Source: Planctomycetota bacterium (GTDB lineage Bacteria > Planctomycetota > UBA1135 > JAKEFM01). From it: 64,000 bases of DNA. The notes under the pieces are model-generated. The model did not search any database and was not told the origin of the DNA. It saw only the letters and a program-made list of their open reading frames with translations. The stretch lies in the NCBI GenBank assembly GCA_022616055.1, contig JAKEFM010000091.1, positions 1 through 64,000 on the forward strand, written 5' to 3'. The translations under genes were made by a program, and so were the position numbers. Positions 7,107-19,708 of this stretch are shown here, in pieces (the first letter of the stretch is position 1; each line of letters opens with the position of its first letter).

Positions 7107-8309
7107 TCAGCGCGACCCGGACGCGGGACGCGAGCCGGGTGCCACGGGGATCGGCTCGGCTCCGAGGCGCCGGAGGAACTCGGGGGACCACGTGGCGATC
7201 CCCTCGCCGCGCGCCCTTCGCTCCTCGGCCACGGGGTTGTAGGTGGCGAGGAGCCGCGCCGGATGGCGCATCCCCTCGACGAGGATCGCGCGCCCGAAGC
7301 GCTTCTCGACGAGGACGGCCATCCTCCAGCCGACGGTGTAGAAGGCCCCCTGCTCGCCGAAGAACGCGAGACCCTTCTCGCGGATCGCCTCTTCGGTCGC
7401 GAGGCGGCCCTCGAGGACGTCGAGGAAGAACGCCTGGAGGCTCCCGAGGTCCTGGTCGAAGCGCGCCACGTCGCGGTCCCAGCGCTCGCGATCGGCGGCC
7501 GGGCTCCGCTCGTGGGGGTGGACGTCGGGTCCCCCGGCGGCCGCGAGCATTGCAAACCCTTCCCCGAAGGCACCGACCCAGGGAAGGACCTTCTCGACTT
7601 CGGGGGAGTGTGCGGCGTCTCCCGCAGGGAGGCTCGCGAACCCGATGTGGTGCAGCTCGTGGGCGACCATGTTCTCGAACTGGTCGCGGGTGAGCGAAGG
7701 ATCGACGGCGAGGAAGATGGCCGGGTTCGTCGCGGGCTCGAAGACGAAGCTGTTCTTCCGGGGCTTGACGACGGGGAAGACGGTGGCGCGCACGCGCGCC
7801 TCGGGAGGGAGGTAAGCGAGGATCCGGCGCGCCGCGGAGTCGAGGTCGGCCTTCTTCCACTCGTCGAGGGTCCTTCGGAGGGCGGCCCGCTCGCGGGCCA
7901 GATCCTCGGAGAGCAGGAACGCCCGGAAGTCGTCGTCCGTCGCCCGACGCCCAATCTCCTTCTCGCGCCGCTGCAGGCGGCGGTAGCCGTCGGTTCCGGA
8001 CACGGCGGCCCACTCCTCGTCGGAGATCGCCGCTCGCGACCTCGCCCGCCCGGCCAGGTCGAGGGCGGCGTCGGCTTCCGCGGCGTCCAGATGGAGGTCG
8101 ATCCGGTCGTCGGCCTCCGGCTTCGACGAGACCTGCGCGCAGGCGAGGAGGACCGCGAGAACCGCCGGTCGGTCGACGCCGGCTACGAGGCGCCTCCTCG
8201 GACCCTGCGTCCGACCTCGAGGATGCGGCGGAGTCGGCGCCGCTCCGTTCGCTCGATGAGGAGCGTGAGCCCCACCCCAACCGCGAGACTCGAGACGAAC
8301 CACGGCCAC
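7107..8309 (-). CDS. Putative lipoprotein zinc metallopeptidase (HExxH)
   Basis: The 400-aa frame has MVAHELHHIGF (His217-Glu218...His221), a zincin motif, and a downstream GEGFAML (Glu250) that could be the third ligand, similar to DUF5700/DUF2268-like peptidases. Residues 38-57 read as a lipoprotein signal (basic RRR, then PAVLAVLLACAQ) with Cys57 as the lipidation site. The start is a problem. The only in-frame ATG/GTG/TTG codons before the signal are GTGs at 8309 and 8303, inside the small membrane gene upstream. A perfect AGGAGG lies at about 8192-8197, just before the signal, but no standard start codon follows in frame. Confidence 0.7.
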   Translation of the reverse strand: MAVVRLESRGWGGAHAPHRANGAAPTPPHPRGRTQGPRRRLVAGVDRPAVLAVLLACAQVSSKPEADDRIDLHLDAAEADAALDLAGRARSRAAISDEEWAAVSGTDGYRRLQRREKEIGRRATDDDFRAFLLSEDLARERAALRRTLDEWKKADLDSAARRILAYLPPEARVRATVFPVVKPRKNSFVFEPATNPAIFLAVDPSLTRDQFENMVAHELHHIGFASLPAGDAAHSPEVEKVLPWVGAFGEGFAMLAAAGGPDVHPHERSPAADRERWDRDVARFDQDLGSLQAFFLDVLEGRLATEEAIREKGLAFFGEQGAFYTVGWRMAVLVEKRFGRAILVEGMRHPARLLATYNPVAEERRARGEGIATWSPEFLRRLGAEPIPVAPGSRPASGSR

Positions 8310-8407
8310 CGCAGCCCGTACCCCCAGCAGATGGCGACACCCACAGGCACCGAGATCGCCAGCTGCAGGAGCAGGAGCCGGTGAAAGGGAATCGGGCCCG
8401 ACTTCAC
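8183..8407 (-). CDS. Small two-helix membrane protein
   Basis: 74 aa with membrane segments LLLLQLAISVPVGVAICWGY and WFVSSLAVGVGLTLLI, then a strongly basic cytoplasmic tail (ERTERRRLRRILEVGRRVR). Function unknown. It lies directly upstream of the metallopeptidase frame, which shares its last bases, so the two are probably cotranscribed. Confidence 0.55.
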   Translation of the reverse strand: MKSGPIPFHRLLLLQLAISVPVGVAICWGYGLRWPWFVSSLAVGVGLTLLIERTERRRLRRILEVGRRVRGGAS

Positions 8408-8560
8408 TCGGGGGATCTTACTCCCTGCGCCTGCGCCGTCCTCGCCGAGCGGCGGAACTCCGCGAGTGCGAGCTGCTCCGACGGAGTGCCGGGTCAGGCG
8501 CGAGCACAGGATTCCCCGACGTGTGGCGCGCCTATCCCGTAGACCGCCGCGACTTGGAGA

Positions 8561-8637
<77 letters not shown>

Positions 8638-8699
8638 GGCGCCGCGAAGGGGGGGAGGATAGCGGCGCTCACCAGCGGGGGCCAGAGGGCCGATAGCCT

Positions 8700-8728
8700 T
8701 TCCGCCACCGCTCGCGGGCTCCTAGAAT
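8700..8728 (+). promoter_or_regulatory. Possible promoter for ald
   Basis: The hexamer tagaat at 8723-8728 resembles a sigma-70 -10 box, with a weak ttccgc 17 bases upstream. It lies about 30 bases before the ald start. Confidence 0.35.
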
Positions 8729-8756
8729 CCGCCCCCTTCGCGTCGGTGGGTGAACC

Positions 8757-12595
<3,839 letters not shown>

Positions 12596-12599
<4 letters not shown>

Positions 12600-13792
12600 C
12601 GACCCCGGGCGAGGATCTTGCCGGAGGGGGCGTCCCCCTTCCGGAAGCGGTCGAGGTACGCCTGGAGCGTCCGCCCCGGGCACTCCGTCGTCCGCAGCCC
12701 GTAGTCGGCGCGGATCTCGCGGTGGGAGTAGACGCGGTTGGCGGCGATCCGGAAGCGCGTCATGCACTCCCCGAGGATCGCCCGCAGCCCCTCGGCCTGC
12801 CTCGGCGAGATCGGCTCCTCCTCGAAGTTGCCGAGGAGGCATATCCCGATGTTCCCGCGGTTGGCGTCGCGGTTGCCCGCGTGGGCCCCCTGGACGGAGA
12901 GGGGACGGCCCTCCCAGATGCGCCCCGTCCGGTCGACCACGTAGTGGTAGCCGATGTCGGCCCAGCCCGACTTGTCCTGGTGGATCCGCTGGATGGTCCG
13001 GATCTCGGTCGCCGTCTCCCTCTCGGAGGTCCCGGCGAAGGAGGTCGCGCTGTGGTGGATCGTGATCCGCTTCGGCGTCCCCATCGGCTCGACGTCGCGC
13101 CCCATCGGGCTCGGTCCCCAGGAGGCCCGCGGGACGACCTTGAGCGTGCGCCCCGTGGGGGCGGCGACCTTCCCGGCGGCCGGGGCGGGGACGATGGAGG
13201 GGGCGGGGATGGCGACGAGCTCCTTCTCGAGCTGCTGGAGGGTGGCGCGGTCGGGGCTCGCGATCGACCGTCGGAGGTCCGCCGCCTCCTTCGCGCGCCC
13301 GAGTCTCTCGAGGCAGATCGCGTGGAGGAGGCGCGCCTCGTCCGCCTCGGTCCCGGGCCGCGCGCGGAGCACGGCGCGGGCGAGGGAGCGCTCCGCGGAG
13401 GGGGCGTTCCCCTCCCGGAGGAAGGCCTCCCCGATCCCGCGCTCGTTCGAGGCGACGAGGCTCCCGGCCTCGTCGCGCTGGAGCGATCGATAGAAGAAGT
13501 GGCGCGCGCGCTCGGGGCGCTCGACCTCGAGGTAGGCGCGACCGAGCTCGTTCGCCAGGCGCGCGTACTCTCCGGAGTTCGAGCACTCCCCGAGCCGGTT
13601 CCCGAGGCGGTCGATCCGCTGCCAGGGGGTGAGGCTCGAGGAGAGGGGAGGGGGAGCCGACGGGGGGGGGGAGGAGTAGGAGGAGGAAGAAGGGTGCGAC
13701 GCGCAGGCCGCGAGGCCCACGGCGAGGAACGCCGCGAATCCTCTCGCCCCCCCGCCTCGAGAGGCGGGGGAGAAGCCGCCCGCGGGATTCAT
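12596..13792 (-). CDS. Lipoprotein N-acetylmuramoyl-L-alanine amidase (Amidase_2) with helical repeats
   Basis: 398 aa. The N-terminus has a lipoprotein signal (FAAFLAVGLAACAS), then a Ser/Pro linker. About residues 55-185 are TPR-like helices (LANELGRAYLEVERPERAR and similar). The C-terminal domain, from about 215, is an amidase_2/PGRP fold with the zinc ligands His (ITIHHSA), His (YSHREI) and Cys (TTECPG). It should cut the amide between MurNAc and the stem peptide in the periplasm. TPR plus amidase is less usual and may dock partner proteins. Convergent with the upstream reductase gene. Confidence 0.88.
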
Positions 13793-14003
13793 GGGGATTC
13801 TCTTACCGGTTGCCTCGGACCGGCGTCAAGCCAGGGGACTTCAGCCAGGTCCGAGCGCTCCCTATCGGTGTCCCCCGGTCAGGGCTGGAGGACTACGGAT
13901 AGCCCCCTCTGGGCGTGGAACGCCGCTCCGTCCGCGGCGTGGTCCCCGCCTTCAGCCCCCTCGGAGCCCGGTCCGATACCGGGAAGGGTTCCACCCTCTT
14001 CCG

Positions 14004-14201
14004 ATGAGAGAGCCGCCGACCGTCGTTTCGCTCGAGGGGGACGTCGACTTCGCGAACCGCCAGAGGGTCCGGGCGAGGCTCCTCGAGCTGGTCGGAGCCG
14101 AGCGCCCCCTCCTGCTCGTCGACCGCCTCCTGAGGGTCACGCGGCTCTCCCTCGCCTTCGAAGTCCTCCCCGATCTCGCGACGGGCCTTGAATCCTTCTG
14201 A
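14004..14201 (+). pseudogene. Truncated STAS-domain anti-anti-sigma factor
   Basis: 65 aa beginning MREPPTVVSLEGDVDFANRQ, which matches the first strands and helix of STAS proteins (SpoIIAA/RsbV). In the intact family LLLVD is followed by a strand and the DSSG-type phosphorylation loop. Here the frame continues as RLLRVTRLSLAFEVL and stops, so the regulatory serine and the second half of the domain are missing. The gene directly precedes the RsbW-like kinase that such a protein would bind. It is probably a frameshifted or deleted remnant, though a short functional form cannot be excluded. Confidence 0.55.
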
Positions 14202-14658
14202 TCCCCGAGCCGAGACCGTCCGCGTGCGGGTTCCGGCCTGCCCCGAGTTCCTCGCCCCCGTGCGCGCCCTCCTCGAGCGGTGCTTCGAGGCCTTCCTCGG
14301 GGAGGGGCTGATGAAGGAGGCGGCCGACGAGCTCCTCCTCGCCGTCCAGGAGGCCTTCACGAACGTCTCGCGCCACGCCTACGGAGGGGAGCCGAAGCCC
14401 CTGGAGATCGCGCTGACCGTCGACCGGGAGAGCGGGGAGGCTGAGGTGACCGTCCGCGACAAGGGGCGCCCGTTCGACCCCGCCTCCGTCCCTCCTCCCG
14501 ACTTCGCCCACCCGAGGCCCGGGGGATACGGCCTCCACATCATGAGGTCCTTCACCGACCGCTGTGCGTTCGGGCGCGAGGCGGGGACGAACTGGGTCCT
14601 CCTCGTCCGGCGTCTGCGGGTGCCCTGCGAGGCGCGGGAGAAGGCGAGGGCGCGATGA
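14188..14658 (+). CDS. RsbW/SpoIIAB-like serine kinase anti-sigma factor
   Basis: A 156-aa GHKL-type ATPase. The N box is LLAVQEAFTNVSRHAY (about residues 49-64), the G1 box VRDKGRPFDP and the G2 box GGYGLHIM. Such kinases phosphorylate STAS antagonists and hold sigma factors or other targets. The TTG at 14188 overlaps the end of the truncated STAS gene, and the stop overlaps the phosphatase start (ATGATG region at 14655). No sigma factor gene is adjacent, so the output may be a two-component or other partner. Confidence 0.85.
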   Translation: MNPSDPRAETVRVRVPACPEFLAPVRALLERCFEAFLGEGLMKEAADELLLAVQEAFTNVSRHAYGGEPKPLEIALTVDRESGEAEVTVRDKGRPFDPASVPPPDFAHPRPGGYGLHIMRSFTDRCAFGREAGTNWVLLVRRLRVPCEAREKARAR

Positions 14659-16292
14659 TGCGAAAGGGGATCGAAGGCCTCCTCGAGCGGGCCGCCGCCC
14701 TCGCCGCCGCGGGGAAGGGCGCCCCGCCCGCCCTCTACCTCGTCGACGCCTCGGGGAAGGAGATCGCCTCCGCCGTCCCGCCGGGGTCGCACCCCCGCGT
14801 CGCCTTCGCCGCGCGACCGGGCGGGGCGATCGAGCCCCTCGGCCTCGCCGCTCCCTGGACCGCCCGGATCCAGGCGGTGCGGACGTGGGGGACGAGCGGG
14901 CCGAGCGTCGCCCTCCTCCACCGGTCGCGGGGGAACGGCAAGGCCCTCGACCGCGCCTTCGACTTCGCCGTCGAGGCGATCTCGCTCTGCCTCGACCGGG
15001 TCTTCGAGATCGAGAGTCTGTCGGGCGCCCTCACCCGGCTCTTCGAGGAGCGCTCGATTCTCTCCGAGATCGGGAGGGAGATCGGGGAGGCGGACGATCT
15101 TCGGGAGTTCTGCCGGAGGCTCGCCCCGCGCCTCGCCGAGGTGCTCGGCGCGCAGAAGGTCGCCGTGGCGTTGCGGTCGCGGGACCGCTCCGAGTTCGTG
15201 CTCCTCGGCGTCCACGGGCTCGGGAGCGGGGCCGAGGGCCCCTGGAAGGTCGGGCAGGGAGTGACGGGCCGGTCGATCGAGCGGGGGATGAGCCGCCTCC
15301 TCGAGAACGTCTCCGAGCTCCCTCCCGACGCGCTCCCCTTCGAGGCGCAGGGGCGGCGCGACCTCTACGTCACGCCGGTCCGGGAGGCCTCCTCGGGCCG
15401 GGCGATGGGGGCGATCCTCGCCCTCGACTCGGTCAAGCCGGCGGGGTTCGGGAGCGAGGAGACGACCCTCCTCGACTTCGTCGCGGAGTACGTCGGCTCC
15501 GTCCTGACCGGGATCCGGGGGATCGAGCTGAAGAAGGAGATCGAGATCGCGCGGAGGATCGTCGAGGGGCTGCTGCCGGGCCGGCCGCCGGCGATGAGGG
15601 GGGTCGAGCTGGCCGGCAGACTCCGGCCGGCGAGCGAGGTGGGGGGGGACTACTACGACTTCCTCCGCCTCGGGGACGGGCGCGTCGGCCTGGTCGTCGC
15701 GGACGTCTCGGGCCACAACCTGCCGGCGACCCTCCTCATGACCTCGGCGCGCTCGGCCTTCCGCTGGGAGGCGGGGGGGGGCCGATCGGCCGCCGAGATC
15801 CTCTCTCGGGTGGCCCGCCACCTCCACGACGACCTCGTGCGGGCGGACCTCTTCATGTCGATGGCGCTCGTCCTCCTCGACGAGGAGGGAGGCGGGATCG
15901 AGTACGCCAACGCGGGCCACCCCGCGCCGCTCCTCCGCCGCCGGGACGGCTCGTTCGAGGAGCTCTTCGCCGAGGGGCCCGTGGCCGGGGTCATCGCGGA
16001 CGCCCGGTTCGAGGAGAGCCGCCACGATCTGCGGCCGGGCGACTGCCTCCTCCTCTACACGGACGGCCTGACGGAGGCGGCCCGCGACGGGGAGTTCTTC
16101 GGGATCGACCGCCTCCGGCGGGCGCTCGAGCGGGGCGCCGCGGCGCGCAGCGCCGAGGGGGTGGTGGAGGCGGTCTTCGGCGAAGTCGAAGCGTTCTGCG
16201 GAGGGCCCTCGGCCGACGACGTCACGGTCGCGGTCGCGAGGGCCCTGGACGGACGGACGAGGGCGGAGGCGCCCTCCGAGGAGGCGAGATGA
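14655..16292 (+). CDS. GAF-PP2C (SpoIIE/RsbU-type) serine phosphatase
   Basis: 545 aa. About residues 1-115 form an unrecognised N-terminal domain. About 125-285 is a GAF sensor domain (LSEIGREIGEADDLREFC through VGSVLTGI). About 295-525 is the PP2C domain with metal-binding motifs GGDYYDF, VVADVSGHN, YANAGHPAPLL, LYTDGLTEA and the final DDVTV. It would dephosphorylate a STAS antagonist in response to a signal sensed by GAF. The immediate neighbours are the matching kinase and a receiver protein, a complete partner-switching set except that the local STAS protein is truncated. Confidence 0.9.
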   Translation: MMRKGIEGLLERAAALAAAGKGAPPALYLVDASGKEIASAVPPGSHPRVAFAARPGGAIEPLGLAAPWTARIQAVRTWGTSGPSVALLHRSRGNGKALDRAFDFAVEAISLCLDRVFEIESLSGALTRLFEERSILSEIGREIGEADDLREFCRRLAPRLAEVLGAQKVAVALRSRDRSEFVLLGVHGLGSGAEGPWKVGQGVTGRSIERGMSRLLENVSELPPDALPFEAQGRRDLYVTPVREASSGRAMGAILALDSVKPAGFGSEETTLLDFVAEYVGSVLTGIRGIELKKEIEIARRIVEGLLPGRPPAMRGVELAGRLRPASEVGGDYYDFLRLGDGRVGLVVADVSGHNLPATLLMTSARSAFRWEAGGGRSAAEILSRVARHLHDDLVRADLFMSMALVLLDEEGGGIEYANAGHPAPLLRRRDGSFEELFAEGPVAGVIADARFEESRHDLRPGDCLLLYTDGLTEAARDGEFFGIDRLRRALERGAAARSAEGVVEAVFGEVEAFCGGPSADDVTVAVARALDGRTRAEAPSEEAR

Positions 16293-16693
16293 ACGGAAAG
16301 CGCGTGCTGGTCGTCGACGACGAACCCTACATCCTGCGGTCCCTCTCCTACGTGCTGCGGAAGGAGGGGTACGAGGTCCGCGAGGCGCGCTCCGGATTGG
16401 AGGCGCTCGAGGCCGTCAAGACGGAGCGGCCCGACCTCGTGTTCCTCGACGTCATGATCCCGGAGGTGAACGGCTTCGAGGTCTGCCGGACGATCCGGCA
16501 GAATCCCGCCCTCGCCGGGGTGCGGATCGTCATGCTGACGGCCCGCGGGCAGGACCACGAGCGCGGCAAGGCGAGCGGGGCGGACCTCTTCCTGACGAAG
16601 CCCTTCTCCCCCTCGAAGATCCTCGAGGTGACCCGGACGTTCACCTCGGGGGAGACCAACTCGGAGGACCGGGCGGAGCCCCTTCGCCGCTAG
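16289..16693 (+). CDS. Single-domain response regulator
   Basis: A 134-aa CheY-like receiver: acidic pair VVDDEP (Asp10, Asp11), phosphoacceptor Asp54 (VFLDVMIP), switch Thr in MLTARG and Lys in LTKPFSP. There is no output domain. A short charged tail follows. The ATG overlaps the phosphatase stop, so it belongs to the partner-switching operon and probably links it to a histidine kinase. Confidence 0.92.
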   Translation: MNGKRVLVVDDEPYILRSLSYVLRKEGYEVREARSGLEALEAVKTERPDLVFLDVMIPEVNGFEVCRTIRQNPALAGVRIVMLTARGQDHERGKASGADLFLTKPFSPSKILEVTRTFTSGETNSEDRAEPLRR

Positions 16694-16738
16694 GAGCCTT
16701 GCCGCGGCGAGCGCGGCGGGGTCCAATCGACGCTCGCC

Positions 16739-19654
16739 TTGAGCCGACCGCGCGGCCTCGTTCGCCTCCTCCTCCTGCTCGGGAGCCCCGCGCTCCTCCC
16801 CGGCCCGGCGCTCGCCCCGGCCCAGGACCCCGCCCCGCAGGAGGAGGCGGAGGAGGTCGAATCGACGGAGGAGGGGGAGGCCCTCCTCGCGCGCGGGGAG
16901 TACGAGCGCGCCCTCTCCCTCTTCGACCGGATCCTCGCGCGCGCGCCGGGGGAGGCGGGGGCGCTCCTGGGGAAGGCGAACGCCCTGCGGTCGATCGGCC
17001 GCTACGAGGCGGCGATCGAGGCGCTCGAGTGGGGGGCCGCCACCCCGGAGGCGCTCCGCGCGCTCGGGGAGGCCCGCGCGGCGCTCGGCCGGCGGGAGGG
17101 GGCCGAGGAGGCGCTGCGCGCGGCGGGGAAGGACCCCTCCGACCTCGTCTCGCGGGAGGCGCTCGCCGCGTTCCTGGAGGAGGTCGGCCGCCGCAAGGAG
17201 GCGGAGGAGATCCGGCGCGACCTCGCGCGCCTCGCGACGAGGACCGTCGTCGAGGACTCCGCGCGGCTGGTCGCGCTCGGCCGGGCGTACGCGGCGCTCG
17301 GCCGCGCCGAGGACGCCTCCGAGGTCTTCGTCGAGGCGCTGCGCCTGGAGGAAGGAAGGGGGGATGCGGCCGTGGCGCTCGGGGACCTCTACTTCCGCGT
17401 GTACCGCGACGCGCAGGGGAGCCCGAGCGCCGTCGAGGAGTACAACCAGGTCCTGCGACGCAACCCCCGGAACGTCGAGGCCCTCCTCGGATGCTTCCGG
17501 GTCTACCGCTCGAACTTCGCCCGGGATGGCTCGAAGACGGAGGGGTTCCTCCGCAAGGCCCTCGAGACGAACCCGAGGTGCGTCGAGGCGCTCGTCGAGC
17601 AGGCGGCGCTGCGGATCACGGACCGGCGGTTCGAGGAGGCCCGCGCGAGCCTCCTCGAGGCCCGCCGCGTGAACCCCCTCGACCGGGGGGCGCGGGCCAA
17701 CCTCGCCGCGCTCGACCTCCTCGAGGGGAAGCGGGAGGCCTACGAGGAGGGCGCGAAGGCCCTGGTCGAGGAGTGCCCCGGCTCGGGGGAGCCCTCGGCG
17801 ACGGCGGGGAAGGCGCTCGTCGAGCTCTACCGGTTCCCGGAGGCGGTCCCGTTCCTGCGGGAGGCGGTGCGCCTCGAGCCGGGCCTCGCGGAGGCGTGGA
17901 CCGACCTCGGGCGCGCCCTCGCGAACTGCGGGAACGAGAAGGAGGGGATCGAGGCGCTGCGCCGCGCCGAGGGGACCGACCGCGGCTTCCTCCACCCCTG
18001 GCGCAAGAACATGCTCTCGGTCCTGGAGAAGCTCGAGGGGACCTACGAGGACAAGGAGGCCTCCCCCTTCAAGTTCCGCCTCCATCCCGAGGAGGCTCCC
18101 GTCCTCGGCGAGCTCCTTCCTCCCCTCCTGCTCGAGGCCCTCGAGGACCTCTCGAAGCGCTACGGGTTCCGGCCGGAGGGGGAGGTCCTCGTCGAGGTGT
18201 TCCACGAGTACGGCGACTTCTCCGTCCGGACGGTGGGCTTCACCGGCTTCGGGGCCCTCGGGGTCTGCTTCGGGCCGGTGGTGACGGCGGTCTCCCCCCT
18301 CGCGGGTGAAGTGCGGGGGAAGTTCTCCTGGGAGGCGACGGTGTGGCACGAGTTCGCCCACGTCGTCACGATCGCGCTCTCCCGCGCCCGCGTCCCGCGC
18401 TGGCTCACGGAGGGGCTCTCCGTCCTCGAGGAGAAGCGCCGGGACCCGGGGTTCGACCGGGGGATGGACCTCGAGCTCGCCAACGCGCGCGCGAGCGGGA
18501 CGATCTACCCGATCGAGGAGCTGAACGGCGCCTTCCGGACGCCGAACATCCTCTTCGGCTACTACCAGGGGGGGCTCGTCTGCGAGTGGATCGAGAAGAA
18601 CTACCCCTTCGAGACCTTCCGGAAGATGCTCCGGCTCTACGGCGAGGACAAGAGCACGCGGGAGGTCCTGCGGGAGTCCCTCTCCCTCGAGCCGGCGGAG
18701 TTCGACAAGCGCTTCCTCGCCTTCGTCGACGAGAAGCTCGAGGACGTCCGGGTCGAGCCGACGCGGACGGAGGAGGGGCTCCGGCGGCTGCGCGCGCGCG
18801 TGCGGGAGGCGCCCCAGGATCTCGACGCGGCGATCTCCCTCGCCTGGGAGCAGGCGAAGCGGCGCAATCCCGTCGACGCGGAGGAGGGGCTGCGGCGCGT
18901 GCGGGCGCGCTCGCCCGACCACGCCAAAGCCCACCTGCTCGCGGGGGAGCTCGCCTTCGCGCGGGGGCGCACGGACGTCGCGCGGGCGGAGTACGAGGCG
19001 GGCTTCGCGGGCGGGGCGGAGGAGTTCTTCGCCCGCGCCCACTACGCGAGGCTCCTCGAGGGGGAGAAGGAGTTCGACCGGGCGATCGAGGCGTGGCGCG
19101 CGGCGAAGGCGGCCTTCCCCCGGTTCAGCGCGGACCCCACCCTCTCCCCGCACCTCGCCCTCCAGCGCCTCCTCGCCGGCGCGGGCCGGACGGAGGAGGC
19201 GCGGAAGGAGCTCGAGGAGTTCGCCGGGCTCGGGGTGAAGTCGTCCGATCCCTTCGTCGAGCTGGCGACCTACGCCGAGGGGAGCGAGGACGCCGCGGCG
19301 GCGGAGAAGTGGCTTCGCCGGGCGATCGGCGTCGAGCCCTTCCGGCGCGACCTCCACGCCCGCCTCGGCCGGGCGCAGCGCACGCTCGGGGCGCTCGAGG
19401 CGGCCGTCCGCTCCTTCCGGGTCGCGCGCGCCGTGCGTCCCGAGCTCGACGCGCTCGCCGGGCGCGGGGAGCGGGAGGAGGGGGCCGACGCGCGGGAGCG
19501 GGCCGAGCTCTTCCGCGAGGAGGCGGAGACCCAGCTTCTTCGGAAGGACCGGGCCGCCGCCGCCGAGGCGGCGCGGCGCGCCCTCGAGCTCGACCCGGGC
19601 GACGCGCGGGCGGCGGAGATCCTCGATCTCGCCGGGCGACCCTCCTCGGGTTGA
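16739..19654 (+). CDS. Secreted TPR protein with peptidase MA-like zincin domain
   Basis: 971 aa. A signal peptide (LVRLLLLLGSPALLPGPALA) is followed by about 440 residues of TPR repeats (GEYERALSLFDRILARAPGE and similar). About residues 450-660 form a peptidase MA-like (DUF1570-type) domain with HEFAH at 537-541 and VPRWLTEGLSVLEE downstream, the Glu-containing second motif. More TPR repeats fill 680-971. It is probably periplasmic or surface bound. The substrate is unknown and some relatives may be scaffolds. The start is TTG at 16739, set by the signal peptide. Confidence 0.85.
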   Translation: MSRPRGLVRLLLLLGSPALLPGPALAPAQDPAPQEEAEEVESTEEGEALLARGEYERALSLFDRILARAPGEAGALLGKANALRSIGRYEAAIEALEWGAATPEALRALGEARAALGRREGAEEALRAAGKDPSDLVSREALAAFLEEVGRRKEAEEIRRDLARLATRTVVEDSARLVALGRAYAALGRAEDASEVFVEALRLEEGRGDAAVALGDLYFRVYRDAQGSPSAVEEYNQVLRRNPRNVEALLGCFRVYRSNFARDGSKTEGFLRKALETNPRCVEALVEQAALRITDRRFEEARASLLEARRVNPLDRGARANLAALDLLEGKREAYEEGAKALVEECPGSGEPSATAGKALVELYRFPEAVPFLREAVRLEPGLAEAWTDLGRALANCGNEKEGIEALRRAEGTDRGFLHPWRKNMLSVLEKLEGTYEDKEASPFKFRLHPEEAPVLGELLPPLLLEALEDLSKRYGFRPEGEVLVEVFHEYGDFSVRTVGFTGFGALGVCFGPVVTAVSPLAGEVRGKFSWEATVWHEFAHVVTIALSRARVPRWLTEGLSVLEEKRRDPGFDRGMDLELANARASGTIYPIEELNGAFRTPNILFGYYQGGLVCEWIEKNYPFETFRKMLRLYGEDKSTREVLRESLSLEPAEFDKRFLAFVDEKLEDVRVEPTRTEEGLRRLRARVREAPQDLDAAISLAWEQAKRRNPVDAEEGLRRVRARSPDHAKAHLLAGELAFARGRTDVARAEYEAGFAGGAEEFFARAHYARLLEGEKEFDRAIEAWRAAKAAFPRFSADPTLSPHLALQRLLAGAGRTEEARKELEEFAGLGVKSSDPFVELATYAEGSEDAAAAEKWLRRAIGVEPFRRDLHARLGRAQRTLGALEAAVRSFRVARAVRPELDALAGRGEREEGADARERAELFREEAETQLLRKDRAAAAEAARRALELDPGDARAAEILDLAGRPSSG

Positions 19655-19678
19655 CCGCCGCCGCCGCGCTCTTACACT
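19651..19678 (+). promoter_or_regulatory. Sigma-70-like promoter for the dnaA-like/tmk/holB operon
   Basis: ttgacc at 19651-19656 and tacact at 19673-19678 with a 16-base spacer. The -35 overlaps the stop codon of the preceding gene. The -10 is about 30 bases before the TTG start. This is the best consensus-like promoter I found in the window. Confidence 0.55.
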
Positions 19679-19708
19679 CCGCCGCCTCCTCCGTCCCGAC
19701 CTCCTCCC

